Source: Stenopsyche tienmushanensis (Eukaryota; Arthropoda; Insecta; Trichoptera; Stenopsychidae). From it: a stretch of DNA of 64,000 nucleotides. The position numbers were made by a program, and so were the translations under genes. The DNA lies in NCBI GenBank assembly GCA_008973525.1, contig WACJ01000045.1, forward strand, positions 1,426,001-1,490,000. The letters run 5' to 3'. Positions 60,259-64,000 of the stretch are shown here, piece by piece. Positions within the stretch are counted from its first letter, which is position 1. Each line of letters starts with the position of its first letter. Under the pieces are notes generated by a model. The model searched no databases. It saw only the letters and a program-made list of their open reading frames with translations, and was not told the DNA's origin.

Positions 60259-63200
60259 ATGAATTCCATCGAAAAATTAATGGTTACTCCAATTGCAATT
60301 CTGTTTTTCGTCATTGGCATACGTGGATTTAGTTATAATACCGTCGCCAAAACAACATTTGTTCCGAAGGAAGTTAAAAATAATAACTCTTATTTTGGAT
60401 ATTCGCTAGTTTTAAGAGGAGGAGGACACCCATTGTAAGTATTACTCGATTTTTATACTAATTAATATGTTTTACAAAATACGACATTGTTTAAAGAATA
60501 TAAATATCCTGTTTTGGAGGATGATTCTATATTTTAATATTTAAAACAGCAATTTAGATAGCTAGGTGACACTATAGAAGGATTGACTGTATTCAGATCT
60601 ATACATCTGTTTGTTTGAAATAAAAACGCTAATGTTCCATATGATAATTATCATTTTAGAATCATCGTTGGAGCTCCTCAGGATTTATACAAAAAAAATT
60701 CACCAGTCATAGAACCAGGAGCAATATATACTTGTAAAATTAATCTCAACACTGAGAGAGCTTTCCAAAGCTGCACTCAAAACAAGCTTGGTGAGTATAC
60801 AAATAATATATTAAAGTTCTCAGTAATAATTTTTTTTAGAAACATATTTCTAATGACAAAAAGTCATAGTAATAAATTATTGGATCAAACATTTTAAATA
60901 TTATTCTATTACACTGGGAAATCGATATATTCGTACTTAGAGTAGCAGTCAACAATTCTCTTTCAATCGTCCATTGAAAAATGAGCCTTATTGAAATATT
61001 TAAACAATTTTTTGATGATTTTAGAGAATGGCAAAGAACCGGAGAACACCCATTCATCGCATGTATATAATATGTGGCTAGGAATGTCTATGGATGGAAC
61101 TGCATATAATAACGGATCTGTTGTCGTAAGTACTCGCTCTTTTTGTCTGTCCTTGATTCCGTGTGCAACAAATATTTGGCTAGTACCAGACCTAACGAAG
61201 AAAACCCAAAAAATATGTTTATTATTCAACACAGTTTCTTTTCAGCTCGATACAGTTTTCCCAACAATGTTCAATAGTTTCGATACCCTGTTTATAGTGA
61301 GAACCGCCGAGCTCCTCAAAATAGCCATCAACGGCGGAATCCACTTCTTCATTATGGGCAAATATTTTGTTTATGAAGCATTTTTTTTAAGTTTTGAAAA
61401 AAAAAATTCGAAGGGAATAAATCTGGCGAACAGGGTGCATGAGGAAGCAAGTAGTAATCATTGAAACTATCCCACATGGTTCCTAAAATACTGACGAAAG
61501 TGTCTTCGTCTTTATTAGAGCCAATATCTCCTTTTTCAGTCCATTGTTTTGATCATTCCTTTGCCTTCGAATGGGTATTAGATTCCACAATGCCCACCCA
61601 TAAAACCCCAGGAGGGAAGGCTAAAATTACGGCCGTGGGCAACGGTCAAACCCCTGAGGTGAAAGCAGCGTCGTCGGTTTGTCATCAAACGCTGCTCTGC
61701 TAGCCCAGCTAACATGCGTAAGGGTACTCAGCTTACCCTGAGCAGGTGTATTCTATGCAAAAGGCGACACCACTATATTTAACAGCCTAGTGCTTACAGG
61801 GGGATACGGCAACGGCTGCTCGAATGGCGACTCGTCTTCGTGGCAAGGTACTAAGAATGACCGAAACCAATATGGGGAACGAAATAATACTGGGGAAGGG
61901 GAACCCCTTACAGTGCGTCATCTGCTACAGTCCCCTTCAAACTGAGGTTGGACTTGTGGTGATTAGTGATCCTGCGTAGTTTTCCCGTGATCTGAAACCG
62001 ACATTTCCGTGGGAACGTCGCTTCAGAGTGAAAGAGGTAGGCACCTAGAAGCTAGAGCGGTAGAAGACATTCCAGTCTAGAGACGCCCGTTACAGACCGC
62101 ACAGCAGCGCGGGGGATGGACTCTGTCTTTCCGATCTTGTTGTTCCTTTGCCTATGGACGTAGATAATTTTATGGAAATTTTTCGGGCATGGCGTCCGAT
62201 TTATCGTGTCAGCAGTCTGAAAGGTGGACTGGTTGGACACACAGACCTTATGGCCATTCCCTCCTCTTTTAAGGCTTTCTGTGGCACTTTCGGTGATAAA
62301 TACGCGCTTGGGGTTTTCTATGATTTGTACGATTACGAATGGACCCCCAGAGTCTAATAGCGGGACCGATAAATAGTTCAGGTTAGTGGAAGGTCCCCAT
62401 GTACCCCCATAACTTGACTTCATTGCTATAAAACATCGCTCGATTGAAACATCTTCACGATGCTGCTTTTGTTCCATTGGGAGCAAAAACGGCACTCATC
62501 TTGCGCACAGCTTTTCATGTACAAATTTTCGTATAAACTTTGCCACGTACTTTTTTAAAACAACAACCGTTATTTATACGTCAGATCGGGTAATTCTGGA
62601 ATTACTCTCGTATGCAAGCAAATAAGCTAAATGATATTCATCTGTCCAAGATTTGTCGATAACGCTGAGCAATTTGATGATTTTCAGGCATGTGCTCCAC
62701 GCTGGATCCATAAGCCTTCGAATGAGGATTACTACAACGCGAATGGGAAATGTTATGTCTACAACAATATATTGGATTCAAGTCTTCCGGATTCAAATTT
62801 AGTGCCTTTGGATGATTCAAGTAAAATGATTATTTGACTATTAAATGCTATCATCAAATTTATTTCACTGTTTTGATCCATTTTTTTTGTTAAAAAAATA
62901 GAAAAACAAACCATCGAGGATCCAAATTATCCCGGTTCTAATCGTAGTATACAATTATTCGCGTCCGGAGAAGCTGGTATGTCCACGAAGCTATCAGAAG
63001 ATGGCACCGTATTGATTATTGGTGCACCAGGAGTTTTCGATTGGACAGGTATTTTAACGTAAATTCCAGCAGCCATGTGCAGCATTAGAACCTGGCGTCC
63101 AGGTGTCGCTCCTATAATCGAATTATCTCAATTGGTGTTCCTGAATTTCATTACAGGTTCAGTAATCAAATACATATTGAACCCGAGAATAGTAGGAGCT

Positions 63201-64000
63201 ATAACCAAAACGTATGTTTTCAATCCGATGAATCGTCCCGAGTATGAAAGATCATCATATTTAGGTAAATATTTATTTTAAAAAAATGATATATTTCCAT
63301 GCTTTCAATGCCAAGACACGGCAGGGCAAATTGGCTTGAACGCCACGAAAAATGAAACCCAACTGACAATTGGTCGGAAAGAGAGGGAGAATCGTTTGTA
63401 GTCAATCCGTCTTCTATTTTATTATATATTACACAATATACAAAGATTTTTTTAAACAATGCATACAATTAACTTTTAGTCTATTTTTAACAACAGGTTA
63501 TAGTGTGGGCATTGGAAAATTCTTTTCTGATAAAGATGAAATGTACGCTGCTGGTGCACCGAGGGCATTGCAATCTGCAGGAGAAGTAAATATATATGAA
63601 AATAATCCAATTCAGATCCATGTGTCCATATGGTCACATAAATTCTTAAGAACTGTATTTTAATTTAATTATTTATCTTTCAGGTACTCGTTTTTGAATT
63701 TCCAGTATTGGAAAACAAGAATCTGAATATTAAAGCCAGAATAGCTGGAAAACAGATGGGGGAATATTTTGGTTCAACCATAGCCGCGATTGACTTGAAC
63801 AATGACAACTTGACTGATCTGCTAATTGGGGCTCCAATGCACGCCATTCGTGATTCTGACTCATGGGATCTTGGAAGAGTATATGTGTATATGAACCAAG
63901 ATCAGGTTAGCAAAGAAATCTGGATTGTTCCTATCCATAAATTGTCATTCGCATTCTAGATTTGCCTTGTTCATATGAAAATACAAACTTTTATAAATAT
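60259..64000 (+). CDS. Integrin alpha chain 2 (alphaPS3-5-like), N-terminal part, cut by window end
   Basis: Tandem paralogue of integrin alpha 1. Eight exons are visible: 60259-60434, 60660-60790, 61025-61125, 62688-62820, 62902-63048, 63157-63264, 63497-63585, 63684-63905, with phases matching gene 1 exon for exon. Signal peptide from MNSIEKLMVTPIAILFFVIG, then FSYNTVAK, SYFGYSLVLR, LIIVGAPQ and successive FG-GAP blades. These include LGMSMDGTAYNNGSVV, GTVLIIGAPG, YAAGAPRAL and the Ca-binding DLNNDNLTD. No frameshift in these exons: exon 2 is 131 nt, in phase. Intron 3 (61126-62687) is filled with R1, M2 and mariner pieces, and intron 6 with M1. The rest of the propeller, legs and membrane segment would lie beyond the edge. 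Confidence 0.9.
61575..61985 (+). repeat. Dispersed repeat R1, copy 6 (integrin 2 intron 3)
   Basis: 'attagattccacaatgccca', 'ggccgtgggcaacggtcaaa', 'cccagctaacatgcg' and 'caaactgaggttggacttgt'. Confidence 0.68.
62150..62370 (+). repeat. Dispersed repeat M2, copy 4 (integrin 2 intron 3)
   Basis: 'gggcatggcgtccgatttat', 'ggactggttggacacacaga' and 'ctatgatttgtacgattacg'. It carries the same - strand peptide as other copies (VCVSNQSTFQTAD). Confidence 0.68.
62390..62560 (-). pseudogene. mariner fragment fused to M2 (integrin 2 intron 3)
   Basis: On the - strand it reads VPFLLPMEQKQHREDVSIER, the mariner linker block (VPRLLTxEQKxxRxDxS), preceded by the inverse of 'gcgcacagcttttcatgtac', which encodes the MRKLCA-type segment. 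It follows M2 directly. Confidence 0.65.
63318..63455 (+). repeat. Dispersed repeat M1, copy 6 (integrin 2 intron 6)
   Basis: 'gcagggcaaattggcttgaa', 'cgccacgaaaaatgaaaccc', 'gagagggagaatcgtttgta', then a jump to 'tattttattatatattacac'. The central 'ctacgcgcatgcg' part is deleted. Sense orientation within intron 63265-63496. Confidence 0.75.

Noticed and set aside
62052..62495. 147-codon antisense frame in integrin 2 intron 3
   Set aside because: Made of mariner linker plus M2 sequence; a transposon relic, not a host gene.
11213..63455. M1 as a tRNA-derived SINE
   Set aside because: 'gtgtagtggttgc' recalls a tRNA A box, but no B box or A-rich tail is present, and one copy shows inverted ends instead.
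1..64000. CRISPR array, tRNA, rRNA, operon or phage features
   Set aside because: None seen. Split genes, short GT-AG introns, TATA/initiator promoters and DNA transposons show this is insect nuclear DNA.

Overview
The window is arthropod nuclear DNA, almost certainly from an insect. It is AT-rich, its genes are split by many short GT-AG introns (often 60-120 bp), and it is packed with decayed transposons. It holds six protein-coding loci, all on the + strand: one insect-type glutathione S-transferase (delta/epsilon-like), three tandem secreted chitin deacetylases of the short gut type (insect group V, no chitin-binding or LDLa domain), and two tandem integrin alpha chains without an I-domain, resembling the alphaPS3-5 group. 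The second integrin runs off the right edge. Short introns, epsilon-like GST and clustered alpha integrins would fit a dipteran or another holometabolous insect, but the sequence does not fix the species.

Layout. 1-2 kb: repeat and AT-rich flank. 2.0-3.4 kb: the GST gene, with a small transposon in its last intron. 4.2-6.4 kb: a three-deep transposon nest (hAT holding a Tigger holding a MITE) beside a mariner remnant. 6.5-8.15 kb: deacetylase A. 8.2-18.4 kb: mobile-element debris. 18.5-21.1 kb: deacetylase B. 21.3-24.3 kb: LTR-like repeats and a mariner remnant. 24.97-27.4 kb: deacetylase C, which alone has a Thr-rich tail. 27.9-28.7 kb: LINE pieces. 29.5-41.9 kb: a complete 22-exon integrin alpha with one apparent 1-nt frameshift. 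42-60.2 kb: 18 kb of repeats with no host gene I can defend except one orphan exon-like stretch. 60.26-64 kb: first eight exons of the second integrin alpha.

The genes do not form a pathway. The deacetylases share exon phases, two exon lengths to the base, the five catalytic motifs, and a short promoter element just upstream of TATA. This looks like one tandem duplication series under common regulation, probably acting on chitin of the gut lining. The integrins are a second duplication series with matching exon boundaries.

The intergenic and intronic DNA is a record of mobile elements: mariner remnants at about eleven sites, IS630-type elements with a shared terminal repeat, a likely Kolobok element flanked by TTAA, a piggyBac-like MITE, pogo-like MITEs, LINE 3' ends, and several dispersed families that I name here M1, M2, R1 and L. 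I saw no tRNA, rRNA, CRISPR array or prokaryotic feature. No clearly new system stands out. The most interesting items are the shared promoter element of the deacetylases, LINE fossils in the same intron of two of them, the integrin frameshift, a recurrent M2-mariner composite, and the sense-only intronic placement of M1.
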